DNA of 64,000 nucleotides. Origin: Porphyrobacter sp. GA68. GTDB taxonomy: Bacteria > Pseudomonadota > Alphaproteobacteria > Sphingomonadales > Sphingomonadaceae. Location of the stretch: the NCBI RefSeq assembly GCF_022605525.1, contig NZ_JAKQYJ010000001.1:1-64000 (forward strand). Reading direction: 5' to 3'. Position numbers and translations under genes: made by a program. The notes under the pieces are model-generated. The model was not told where the DNA came from, did no database searches, and saw only the letters and a list, made by a program, of their open reading frames with translations. Positions 41,739 through 48,963 of the stretch are shown piece after piece; positions within the stretch are counted from its first letter, which is position 1; every line of letters begins with the position of its first letter.

Positions 41739-42595
41739 GACCGCGGCGCCTTTTCTCCCGCGGCGAATGCTCGCAGCGTCTCGGCATCGCGAAAGCCGTG
41801 GAGTACCGCGCCGTCGCTGGCGCGAACGATGACCGGCGTACCGGCAAAGCCGTTGGCCTTCGCGAAAGCTTCGTTGGCATCGAGCGCTTTGGCTTTGGCG
41901 CAGGATTTGCCGTTGGCCTCCAGTTTGCCGGCATAGGCGGCGTGGAGCGCCTTTTCGGGATCCTTCGCGCAGAGCACCGTCTCGGAGAGCTGGCGGCTCG
42001 CCGCGCCGAAAATCGAGATCGGGCGCTCCTCGACCTGGACCTTTGCCTTGACGAGTTCGCCCGCGAGGCGCTGGCAATAGCCGCACTGGAAGTCCGAGAA
42101 GACCACCAGCTTCGCGCCCTTCGGGTTGCCCCAGCGGATCGCGCCCTCGGCGGGCAGGCTCCCAAGATCGACCGTCTTTGCCGCTTCCGCCGAGACGGTC
42201 TCGTTTTGTTCCGAATGTGCCCGGGCGCCGCCCGCGGCGAGAAGATCGGGATTGAGTTCGAGCAGCCGTGCCGCCGTGACGTCGCGCCGCTCTTCCATGT
42301 CGTAGAGCCGACCCACGAAGAGGTAGCGCGCGGTCTCGTCGATATAGAACAGCGTGTCGCCCGAGACGACCTCACACCACGGGCCGAGGGTGTCGCAGGT
42401 CAGCGCGTCGACCGGTGTTTTGGGCAGGCGCAGCTTGAGCGCGGCGGCGACGTCGCTTGCAAGACCGGCGGCGTTGGCTGGAAGCGCGGTGACCGCGGCG
42501 ACGCCGAGCGTCAGCACCGTGGCGGCGCCGGTCATCGCCAGAGCGACATGGGCGGCGCGGGCCTTCAGGCCCGGGCGGGCGTGGGAAAAATTCAT
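41735..42595 (-). CDS. dsbC: DsbC/thioredoxin-like disulfide isomerase of the T4SS operon
   Basis: A 286-aa exported protein. An N-terminal signal/anchor (about 18-43) is followed by a DsbC-like dimerisation region (LKLRLPKTPVDALTC...YIDETARYLFVGRLYDM) and a thioredoxin fold with the CGYC active site (FSDFQCGYCQRLAGEL). It should shuffle disulfides in the Cys-rich TraN, TraU and TraH. Placement between traB and traV is common in non-F members of this T4SS class. AGGAG lies before ATG 42595; the traB stop is 1 nt upstream. Confidence 0.9.
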   Translation of the reverse strand: MNFSHARPGLKARAAHVALAMTGAATVLTLGVAAVTALPANAAGLASDVAAALKLRLPKTPVDALTCDTLGPWCEVVSGDTLFYIDETARYLFVGRLYDMEERRDVTAARLLELNPDLLAAGGARAHSEQNETVSAEAAKTVDLGSLPAEGAIRWGNPKGAKLVVFSDFQCGYCQRLAGELVKAKVQVEERPISIFGAASRQLSETVLCAKDPEKALHAAYAGKLEANGKSCAKAKALDANEAFAKANGFAGTPVIVRASDGAVLHGFRDAETLRAFAAGEKAPRS

Positions 42596-42596
42596 G

Positions 42597-43904
42597 TTAC
42601 TTGGTGCTCCTGACATGGGCGCCGTCGAGAAAGACGATCTCGACCTCGATGCCGGTCGGCATCTCGACGACGGGTTGGTATTGTTCTGCGCGTTCGATGA
42701 GGTACCGGCTGACCGTGTCGGCGGCGTCGCCCGCGCCCTGGCCGAAACCGCCGGCAAGAATGTCGGTCGGCGAGAGCGCCTCGCGCTGGCCATTGGCGCC
42801 GACCTGTCCGGTGAAGATGCCGTTGGCATTGGCGGAGAAGCCGCGCCCGAACCCGCCGACGATCCCGGCGAGCAGTGCTTGGCCGACGAGACTGCCTTCG
42901 CGGCTGACCACGCGGCCGCGCACCCCCGACTTGCCGGCAAAGGCGATGAACCCCTTGACCTCACTCACCGCGTAGCGGCCGCCGGGCTGCGCGCAGGTCA
43001 TCCGCGCGAGCTTGACGTAGACCTTCTCGGCCGAGAGGTCGCCGCGCGCCGCGCCGTTGACGAGGCACCCGGTAAGGTCGGTGGTAAGCAGCCGCTTGCC
43101 GCTGACGACCGAGCGAGCGGGACCGGTGATCCTCAGCACCACCGGCAGCGGATCGGTCTGGCTGGCAACGCCGGTCGAGGCGTCGACCCCGACGATCACC
43201 CGCGCCGGGGCATAGGAATTGGGCGGCAGGTAGTCGCGGCTCGCCTCGAGCATCAGTACGGGCGTGCGTTCCGCCGCCGGGCGGCTCTTTGCCTCGCCCG
43301 CCTCGCCGAAGCTGAGCGTGCTGAGGCCTCCGCTCTGCGGACCGGACGCAAGCGCGTCGCCCTGTTGCGGCCCCTGTTGCGGCTTCGGCGGCGTGACCCC
43401 CGGCCCATAGGTCGGCGGTGGGGCGGCCGGTGCCGCCGGCTCGGCCTGGCGAACCTGCTGCAGCTCGCCGCGCAAGGCGGCATTCTCGGCCGAGATCGCG
43501 TCGATCGCCGTCTGTCCGTCGCTGCGCATCTGCGCGTTTTCGGAGCGCAGCGCCTCGAGTTCCTGCTCGATCGCGGGCCGCGGCACTTGCGTTTCCTGCA
43601 GATCCTTGATCGCGCGGCCCTGCGCGTCGAGCCGATTGCCGTAGGTGGCGACAAACTCGCGCTGGGAAAGATTGCGGTTGACGAGACCGCCGGTGTCGAT
43701 GGTCGCCGCGCCCTCGGCCGCGGCGCCACCATCATCCTCGCCGCCGAAGACGATCCACGACCCGCCGATCAGGACAAGACCGCCCAGCCCTGCGAGCAGC
43801 AGCTTCTGCCGCCTGGCGATCTGGGTGTTGAGGGTCCGCCGGCCTTCGGCATGACCGCTGTCGTGCGGCGCGCGTTCGTGCGTCGTTTCGGATGCGTCGG
43901 CCAT
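42597..43904 (-). CDS. traB: T4SS core-complex protein TraB (VirB10 family)
   Basis: A 435-aa protein spanning the envelope: a cytoplasmic N-terminus, one membrane segment (about 36-54, LLLAGLGGLVLIGGSWIVFGG), a coiled coil (about 95-150) and a Pro/Gln-rich linker. The C-terminal VirB10 domain has ASRDYLPPNSYAPARVIVGVDAST and LTTDLTGCLVNG. It joins inner and outer membrane parts of the channel. Start and the traK stop share TGATG. Confidence 0.93.
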   Translation of the reverse strand: MADASETTHERAPHDSGHAEGRRTLNTQIARRQKLLLAGLGGLVLIGGSWIVFGGEDDGGAAAEGAATIDTGGLVNRNLSQREFVATYGNRLDAQGRAIKDLQETQVPRPAIEQELEALRSENAQMRSDGQTAIDAISAENAALRGELQQVRQAEPAAPAAPPPTYGPGVTPPKPQQGPQQGDALASGPQSGGLSTLSFGEAGEAKSRPAAERTPVLMLEASRDYLPPNSYAPARVIVGVDASTGVASQTDPLPVVLRITGPARSVVSGKRLLTTDLTGCLVNGAARGDLSAEKVYVKLARMTCAQPGGRYAVSEVKGFIAFAGKSGVRGRVVSREGSLVGQALLAGIVGGFGRGFSANANGIFTGQVGANGQREALSPTDILAGGFGQGAGDAADTVSRYLIERAEQYQPVVEMPTGIEVEIVFLDGAHVRSTK

Positions 43905-44725
43905 CAGTCGAGCCCTCCAGTGTTGAAGACAAGGAAAGCGCTGGTCGCTTCGCCGGGAGGCAACGTGTCGCGGCCATAGGCGAAGGCGAGCGCGCCGGCG
44001 GGTGCCTCACGCTCCTCGCCGAGCGCGATCGGCTCCTTGCCCATGTTGCGGATGAGGAAGCGCTGGCCGGTCAGCGCCGCCCCGTCGTACTGCGCAACCT
44101 GCTGAACTTCGATGGCGCCGGTGCGGCGCGGCCGCGACAGTTCGGCGCGGGCCGAGAAGCCAGGCAGGACGCCGTCGGTCGCCATCGCCTCGATCAGGCG
44201 GATGGCGGCTTCGTTCTGGCCGCTTTCCTGCTCCCAGTCGGCCGCCTCGCGGCGGACGAGCGCCGGATTGGTAATGAACAGCTGGCCCGCCTCTGCGCCG
44301 CCGAGGCGGCAGGCGAACCGGTAGACGTAGCCGGCCTTGCTGGTGGCGAAGAAGCTAACCTTGTCCGAGGCGAACTGCGGCGGCACCGAGATGTAGATGT
44401 CGCCGCGGACCGGCTCGTGGGTCACCTGGAAGTCGTTGTAGGGAAAGCCGCTGGCGATCTTCGAGACATTGGCAAAGCCGTCCTCGACCAATGCGATGCG
44501 CGTCAGCTCGCCGCGTGCGAGTTCGCAGTCGATCGTCGCGTTGTCGGCCGCCTCGACGAACTGGTCGGCGTGCGCGGGGACCGCGGTGAGCGCGAACGAT
44601 GCCGCCACGAAGGCCGCGCCGATCGCACGCAGCCCGCTGTCGGGAACCCGGCTCGCGCCGACGCAGAAACAGGCAAGGCCGGTCCCGGCGAGCGCCGCGC
44701 TCAGCGGCGTGGAAAAGAGGCTCAC
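43904..44725 (-). CDS. traK: T4SS secretin-like protein TraK (VirB9 family)
   Basis: A 273-aa exported protein with a long N-terminal hydrophobic region and a signal cleavage near AVPAHA (about residue 52). The TraK core includes RGELTRIALVEDGFANVSKI, RGDIYISVP and VYRFACRLGG. It builds the outer-membrane ring with TraV and TraB. The N-terminus is longer than usual with two hydrophobic stretches; an internal start could not be supported. Confidence 0.87.
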   Translation of the reverse strand: MSLFSTPLSAALAGTGLACFCVGASRVPDSGLRAIGAAFVAASFALTAVPAHADQFVEAADNATIDCELARGELTRIALVEDGFANVSKIASGFPYNDFQVTHEPVRGDIYISVPPQFASDKVSFFATSKAGYVYRFACRLGGAEAGQLFITNPALVRREAADWEQESGQNEAAIRLIEAMATDGVLPGFSARAELSRPRRTGAIEVQQVAQYDGAALTGQRFLIRNMGKEPIALGEEREAPAGALAFAYGRDTLPPGEATSAFLVFNTGGLD

Positions 44726-45288
44726 GATGGCTGCTCCTCGTCTGTTGAGATTTGCTCGAAGCCCGTAAGTCCGAGCGAAAGCCCGCGCTTCGCCCAGGCA
44801 AAGCGGAAGGTCCGTTCCTGACTCGCGATCACGTGCGCTCCGACGAACGTCTTGAGCGTGCCGGTGACGCTTGCGGAGAGGCTCTTGGTGTCGACCAGCA
44901 TCGAGCGGATCACGAAGGCCTGGCTGACGTCCGAGCCGCGCTGCTCGTCGACGATCTTGACGAGATCGGCCTTCAGGCGCCCGTGCGCCGTCGGATCGGC
45001 CACTTTCAGGATCTGCTCCATCCAGTAGTCGAGGCTTTCGGGCGAGCGGTTCAGGAGCATCAACGCGGTGTCGCGGGTGACGAGCTCGAGGTAATGCATA
45101 TCGATCCCGCCGCTCGAGACCGTCAGCGTCTCGGCGGTAACCGGCACGAGAACCACCTGTTCGTCGCGGGTGATCGCTGCTCCGATGCCCAGCACGCTGG
45201 TCGCTGCCAGGATGGCGCTCAGCCCTGCGAAGCGGTTGCGCTGGGCGAGATATCGCTGTGCCTGCGCATGCGCGAATTCGGTCTGCAT
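44722..45288 (-). CDS. traE: T4SS protein TraE (VirB5/VirB8-like class)
   Basis: A 188-aa inner-membrane protein with one N-terminal membrane segment (about 21-40) and a periplasmic VirB8-like domain (HYLELVTRDTALMLLNRSPESLDYW, RSMLVDTKSLSASVTGTLKTFVG). It is part of the inner-membrane complex for pilus assembly. It overlaps traK by ATGA and lies 13 nt after traL. Confidence 0.9.
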   Translation of the reverse strand: MQTEFAHAQAQRYLAQRNRFAGLSAILAATSVLGIGAAITRDEQVVLVPVTAETLTVSSGGIDMHYLELVTRDTALMLLNRSPESLDYWMEQILKVADPTAHGRLKADLVKIVDEQRGSDVSQAFVIRSMLVDTKSLSASVTGTLKTFVGAHVIASQERTFRFAWAKRGLSLGLTGFEQISTDEEQPS

Positions 45289-45301
45289 GTCGGTCCTCCC
45301 C

Positions 45302-45589
45302 TCAGCCTGCCAGCAGGCGGCAATGGGAGGGCGGCGTGGCTTTCAATCCCAGGAAGCTCCCGGGCAGATACCAGTAGGCAGCATGCACCAGTTTCGACCC
45401 AGCATTGCCTGCCTTCGCCTTCCGCAGGGCGAACCAGGTCACGACCGATAGGCCCGTGCCGATGATGATGTGCTGCGCAAGAATGCCCCAGGCGAACGGG
45501 ACGAGAAGTCCCGCAAACTCGTCGATGGTCCAGAAGCCGATGAGCTCCGGATCGTCGAGCCGCCGTGGAACAAGGTATCTGTCGGCCAT
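45302..45589 (-). CDS. traL: T4SS protein TraL
   Basis: A 95-aa inner-membrane protein: YLVPRRLDDPELIGFWTIDEF, the typical TraL start, then two membrane helices (about 24-50) and a YLPGSFLGLKATPPSHCRLLAG tail. It is needed for pilus tip formation. ATG 45589 begins at the conserved N-terminus; the long upstream frame is traA in another frame. Confidence 0.92.
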   Translation of the reverse strand: MADRYLVPRRLDDPELIGFWTIDEFAGLLVPFAWGILAQHIIIGTGLSVVTWFALRKAKAGNAGSKLVHAAYWYLPGSFLGLKATPPSHCRLLAG

Positions 45590-45618
45590 GATGCCGCCCT
45601 CCTGCCGATTGACCGCTG

Positions 45619-45933
45619 TCAGATGACCGCGGTCACGACCGAGGTGACGATCGGCACGCCGGTGCCGACGCCGATCCCGACACCCACCGGCACCGCCACC
45701 TGGCCGAGGGCAAAGCGCCCCGAGGCGAGCGCGATGAGGCCGCCGGCGAGCGACATGACTGTGATGATCTTGCCGCCCGAACCTTCGAGGAAGTCGGTGA
45801 ACTTCTGCAGCGCCGGATCGAAGGTGGTGTCGGCGCCCGCATAGGCGGCACCGGCGCAGGCGAGCGCTACAATGGCGGGAAGAATATAGTCGCGGCCCCG
45901 GGGACGGGCGGCGCTGAGCGGCTTGGTGATCAT
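45619..45933 (-). CDS. traA: F-type conjugative pilin TraA
   Basis: A 104-aa propilin. It has a long basic leader, a hydrophobic segment ending AGAAYA (cleavage about residue 32) and a mature ~72-aa pilin, GADTTFDPALQKFTDFLEG, followed by two hydrophobic helices with a small polar turn (SGRFALGQ). It is the first gene of the tra operon. Maturation may depend on the S26 peptidase of the operon. Confidence 0.88.
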   Translation of the reverse strand: MITKPLSAARPRGRDYILPAIVALACAGAAYAGADTTFDPALQKFTDFLEGSGGKIITVMSLAGGLIALASGRFALGQVAVPVGVGIGVGTGVPIVTSVVTAVI

Positions 45934-46303
45934 CGGGAGGAACTCCGGCAAAGTTGAACATCGAACCAGCGAGCGTGTTCGCTGTATGTTCATTCCTCGC
46001 CGCGAAGCTGGGGTGTAGGAAATGGCCGAGTGCGCTTCGGCCCCATCGACCAAGCGAAAAGCGACGTGGACGAGGGACCGGGTCGGGTTTCGCGCTGGTC
46101 GGGCGACCAGGTGCGCCAACCTGGCTGCCTTCTGCGCGCGGTCTACCGCGCATTGCGATCCGTCAGCCGGAATCTGCGCGAATCATCATAGGAAGCTGAT
46201 TCGATCCTTCCTCTATGTTCTCTTCTTGTTCTTTTCGTTTTCCTACAGCCTTCCTTCGCGGCTAGCCCTCGAGTCGATCACCAACTCGCGAAAGGATTCG
46301 TCG
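45934..46303. promoter_or_regulatory. divergent regulatory region between the tra operon and the + strand regulators
   Basis: This 370-nt gap must carry the promoter of the 18-gene tra operon (-) and of the HTH gene (+). It holds TGTAGGAAA at 46014-46022, its reverse complement TTTCCTACA at 46239-46247, ATAGGAAG at 46188-46195, and TCCTCTATGTT at 46209-46219, shared with the S24 repressor promoter. A pyrimidine-rich AT-rich tract (46205-46245) stands out from the GC-rich surroundings. No gene is seen here. Confidence 0.55.
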
Positions 46304-46795
46304 ATGACAAACATGGCGCTCTTTGCCGAACAGCAGGTTCGCGCAGACCTCGCCCAGTTGCTGCTCGCAGCAGTCGAAGCCAGCGGCCGGACGCGCTGCG
46401 ACATTGCGCGCGTCGCGCAGATTCATAAGGATGCCCTGCGCCGTGTTCTGGCAGGCGAGCGCTCCGCCAGCCTGGGCGAGGCCCTGCGCATTCTTGCCGC
46501 GAGCGGCGTTACCCCCCAGGCCCACATCCTGCTGTTCCTCGTCAGCAGCGGCGATCATGCTATTGCCTGGCTGCAATCGGATCTCGCGCAGTTCTTCGAG
46601 GACTTCACCGGCGAGCTGCCATCTGCGCTCGAACGCGTCCTGGGCAACCAGGTCCACAATGTGAGGCCGCGTTGGGCCAAGGGCACGGCGCACCGCGTCG
46701 CCCGGCTCCTGTCCGACCATATCGAGGAACTCGAACGCAGGGATGCGCTGCTTGGTGACGGTTTCCCCTCGAGCCAGGGAGGCCATCATGGGTGA
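46304..46795 (+). CDS. helix-turn-helix regulator of the transfer region
   Basis: A 163-aa protein. The N-terminal half has a helix-turn-helix pattern (RTRCDIARVAQIHKDALRRVLAGERSASLGEALRILAASG, about 25-65). The C-terminal half is helical (AWLQSDLAQFFEDFTGELPSALERVLG, then VARLLSDHIEELERRDALL). AAAGGA at 46291-46296 supports ATG 46304. It is divergent from traA and overlaps the AlpA-like gene by 8 nt. A transfer activator or repressor is the simplest reading. Confidence 0.7.
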   Translation: MTNMALFAEQQVRADLAQLLLAAVEASGRTRCDIARVAQIHKDALRRVLAGERSASLGEALRILAASGVTPQAHILLFLVSSGDHAIAWLQSDLAQFFEDFTGELPSALERVLGNQVHNVRPRWAKGTAHRVARLLSDHIEELERRDALLGDGFPSSQGGHHG

Positions 46796-47003
46796 GGCGA
46801 TCGATCCTGCAGCGCCTAAGCCGCGCAAGGTCCCGCGCCTTATCCGTCTCCCTGAAGTCAAGCACCGGGTCGGACTGGGCAGGTCGACGATCTACCGCTG
46901 GATGGCCGAGGGCAGGTTTCCGAAACCGGTCCAGCTTGGGGGCTATGTGGTGGCGTGGCCAGAAGATGAAATCGAGCACTGGATTTCCGCGAGACTAGAA
47001 TGA
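46788..47003 (+). CDS. AlpA-family DNA-binding regulator
   Basis: A 71-aa protein with the AlpA/MerR-like winged helix: RLIRLPEVKHRVGLGRSTIYRWMAEGRFPKPVQLGG, then the W-P-E-D-E-I-E-H-W ending. AlpA-type proteins act as excision or activation factors in mobile elements. AGGGAGG precedes ATG 46788 inside the preceding gene, so the two regulators are coupled. Confidence 0.88.
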   Translation: MGEAIDPAAPKPRKVPRLIRLPEVKHRVGLGRSTIYRWMAEGRFPKPVQLGGYVVAWPEDEIEHWISARLE

Positions 47004-47126
47004 TCATCCATAACGTCGACTGGGACAGCGGGCTCAGCTTAATGAGTCGGCTTTTCCGCTCCTGCTTGCCCCGCGGCGGCGGTCATCTCCGTGTGTACGC
47101 AGGCAATCTGGATGGCGGGCGGGCTG

Positions 47127-47525
47127 CTAGGCGCCAAGGCTATCCATGATCCGGCATTCTGAAACCGATCCGCCCGCGCAGGAACGAGCGATTTGTTCGA
47201 GTTCATCGCGCAGAAGCGCGAGCCTGGCGATTTTTTCGTTCACATCGTCGAGGTGCCGCACCGCGATTTGCGTCACTTCGTCGCATGGTCTTTCAGGATC
47301 GTCACTCAGCGCGAGCAGCGACCGGATCTCCTGGGTTTCAAACCCTAGCTTCCTTGCGTGCCGGATGAAGCGCAGTCGTTCCAGATCACCCGCACCGTAA
47401 GTCCGCCGGCCTGATTGGGTCCGCGCTGCGCGGCGCATCAGCCCGATCTCTTCATAGAAGCGGATCGTGTTGACCTTCGTTCCGGTTGCGGCGGCAAGAT
47501 CGCCTATCATCAACATCTTCGACAT
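47127..47525 (-). CDS. MerR-family heavy-metal regulator (CadR/PbrR/ZntR-like)
   Basis: A 132-aa MerR-type activator. The winged helix MLMIGDLAAATGTKVNTIRFYEEIGLM is followed by the dimerisation helix HLDDVNEKIARLALLRDELEQIARSC and metal-site cysteines in ERPCDEV, RSCAGGSVSEC. The Cys pattern fits Cd/Pb/Zn/Co sensing; which metal cannot be decided. It is divergent from the metal operon, and its operator is the palindrome at 47537-47553. ATG 47525 is the family start; upstream in-frame codons run through that operator. Confidence 0.88.
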   Translation of the reverse strand: MSKMLMIGDLAAATGTKVNTIRFYEEIGLMRRAARTQSGRRTYGAGDLERLRFIRHARKLGFETQEIRSLLALSDDPERPCDEVTQIAVRHLDDVNEKIARLALLRDELEQIARSCAGGSVSECRIMDSLGA

Positions 47526-47530
47526 TCCGC

Positions 47531-47561
47531 TTGATCCTCCAGTCACTGGAGGATGTAGGAG
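47531..47561 (+). promoter_or_regulatory. MerR-type promoter/operator 1
   Basis: TTGATC (-35, 47531-47536) and TAGGAG (-10, 47556-47561) are 19 bp apart, the long spacer typical of MerR-controlled promoters. The spacer holds the palindrome CCTCCAGTCACTGGAGG (47537-47553). It drives the methyltransferase gene on the + strand and lies at the 5' end of the regulator gene. Confidence 0.82.
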
Positions 47562-47604
47562 AACGAAGAGCCGCCGCCAAGGCCGGAGTGGAGACGCCCG
47601 CAAG

Positions 47605-48294
47605 ATGCATAGCAACCATTTCACTCCCGCACTGGGAAGACCGGGGCTAACGCGTGCCTATGACCTGGCGATCCGACTCTTGACGCGTGAGACCGTCTGG
47701 CGGAGCGAACTTCTTCGACAGGTCGCGCCGCACAACAACGAGACGATCATCGATGTCGGCTGCGGTACCGGTACATTCGCGCTGATGTTGAAGCGAGCGG
47801 CGCCGGGAGCACGGATTACCGCGATCGATCCGGACCCACACGTGCTCGCACTAGCTCGGAAGAAGGCCGAGGCCGCTGGCATCGAGATCGCCTGGCGGCA
47901 AGGGTTTGCTCGGGACGTCGCCGGTCTTGGCGGAAGCTACGACAAGGCCGTGTCGAGCCTGGTCTTCCATCAGGTGCCGCTCGCGGGCAAACGAGAGGGT
48001 GTGGCGGCGATGTTCGCCAGCATCAGGCCGGGTGGCGAAGTCCACATCGCGGATTACGCTCACCAAAGCGGCGCGTTGATGCGTGCGCTGTTCCGCCTGA
48101 CGGTCCAGGCGATCGACGGCCCGGCAGACACCCAGCCAAACGCAGACGGGGCGTTGGAGAGCATCCTTTCCGACTATGATGAGGCCGCCGTCGCACCTCA
48201 AGCCGTCGTGCCGACCGCCACCGGTGCGATCAGCCTCTTCAAGGCGATAAGGCCAATCCAAAACAATTGCGACACGTTCGCAGAAAGGGCTTGA
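47605..48294 (+). CDS. class I SAM-dependent methyltransferase
   Basis: A 229-aa soluble methyltransferase with SAM motif I IIDVGCGTGTFALML (about residue 48), motif II ITAIDPDPHVLALARKKA, and the SSLVFHQVP and GGEVHIADYA segments. The substrate is unknown. Control by the MerR operator upstream suggests a role in metal or metalloid handling. A UbiE/COQ5-like small-molecule methylase is also possible. The stop lies inside the second MerR operator. Confidence 0.85.
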   Translation: MHSNHFTPALGRPGLTRAYDLAIRLLTRETVWRSELLRQVAPHNNETIIDVGCGTGTFALMLKRAAPGARITAIDPDPHVLALARKKAEAAGIEIAWRQGFARDVAGLGGSYDKAVSSLVFHQVPLAGKREGVAAMFASIRPGGEVHIADYAHQSGALMRALFRLTVQAIDGPADTQPNADGALESILSDYDEAAVAPQAVVPTATGAISLFKAIRPIQNNCDTFAERA

Positions 48295-48321
48295 TCCTCC
48301 AGCGGCTGGAGGTTGTAGGGA
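48291..48321 (+). promoter_or_regulatory. MerR-type promoter/operator 2
   Basis: TTGATC (48291-48296), 19-bp spacer, TAGGGA (48316-48321), with palindrome CCTCCAGCGGCTGGAGG (48297-48313). It is nearly identical to operator 1 and lies just before the CDF transporter gene, so the same MerR protein should switch on the czc cluster independently of the methyltransferase gene. Confidence 0.82.
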
Positions 48322-48327
48322 CCGGCA

Positions 48328-48963
48328 ATGGAAGCGAACGAATCAGACGGCTGCGGCTGCACCGGCGACACCAAGCGGGCCCAAACCGATCCCGCGTACC
48401 GCCGCGCGCTGTGGTGGGTGGTCATCCTCAATGTGGGCTTTGGCCTCGTCGAGATCGTCGGCGGATTCATCGCCAACAGCCAGGCGCTGAAAGCTGACGC
48501 GCTCGATTTTCTCGGTGACGGCTCGATCACTTTCGTCGGTCTGCTCGCTCTCGGATGGGCGGCATCCACCCGGGCGCGAATAGCGATGACACAGGGGCTC
48601 TTTCTCGGCGCGCTCGGCCTCGCCGTCATCGCCATGGCCATTTGGCGCGCTCTGAACGCCATTCCGCCGGAGCCCGAGCTGATGGGGGGCATCGGCATCG
48701 CAGCGCTGATCGTGAACGTGACCGCGGCCCTGATCCTCGCTCGTTTCCGGGACGGTGGCGACGCACAAGCCCGAGCGATCTGGCTGTTCTCGCGCAACGA
48801 CGCGATCAACAACGTGGCGGTAATCGCGGCAGCTGCGCTCGTCTTCTTCCTCGACAGCGCGTGGCCCGACATCATCGTGGCTGCCGTAATTGCCGTGATC
48901 TTCCTGCAGTCGGCGTGGGAGATCATCCGAGACGCTGGCGGCGAGTTGCGTGCGAAGGCATGA
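48328..48963 (+). CDS. cation diffusion facilitator (CDF) metal exporter
   Basis: A 211-aa inner-membrane transporter with Cys-rich N-terminus (GCGCTG) and six membrane helices. Metal-site motifs are ALKADALDFLGDG (HxxxD/DxxxD-type in helix II) and SRNDAINNVAVI (helix V). It exports divalent metal (Zn, Co, Cd) to the periplasm by proton antiport, where CzcCBA can take over. It lacks the large C-terminal cytosolic domain of full CDF proteins. It has its own MerR promoter and an ATGA overlap with the next gene. Confidence 0.86.
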   Translation: MEANESDGCGCTGDTKRAQTDPAYRRALWWVVILNVGFGLVEIVGGFIANSQALKADALDFLGDGSITFVGLLALGWAASTRARIAMTQGLFLGALGLAVIAMAIWRALNAIPPEPELMGGIGIAALIVNVTAALILARFRDGGDAQARAIWLFSRNDAINNVAVIAAAALVFFLDSAWPDIIVAAVIAVIFLQSAWEIIRDAGGELRAKA

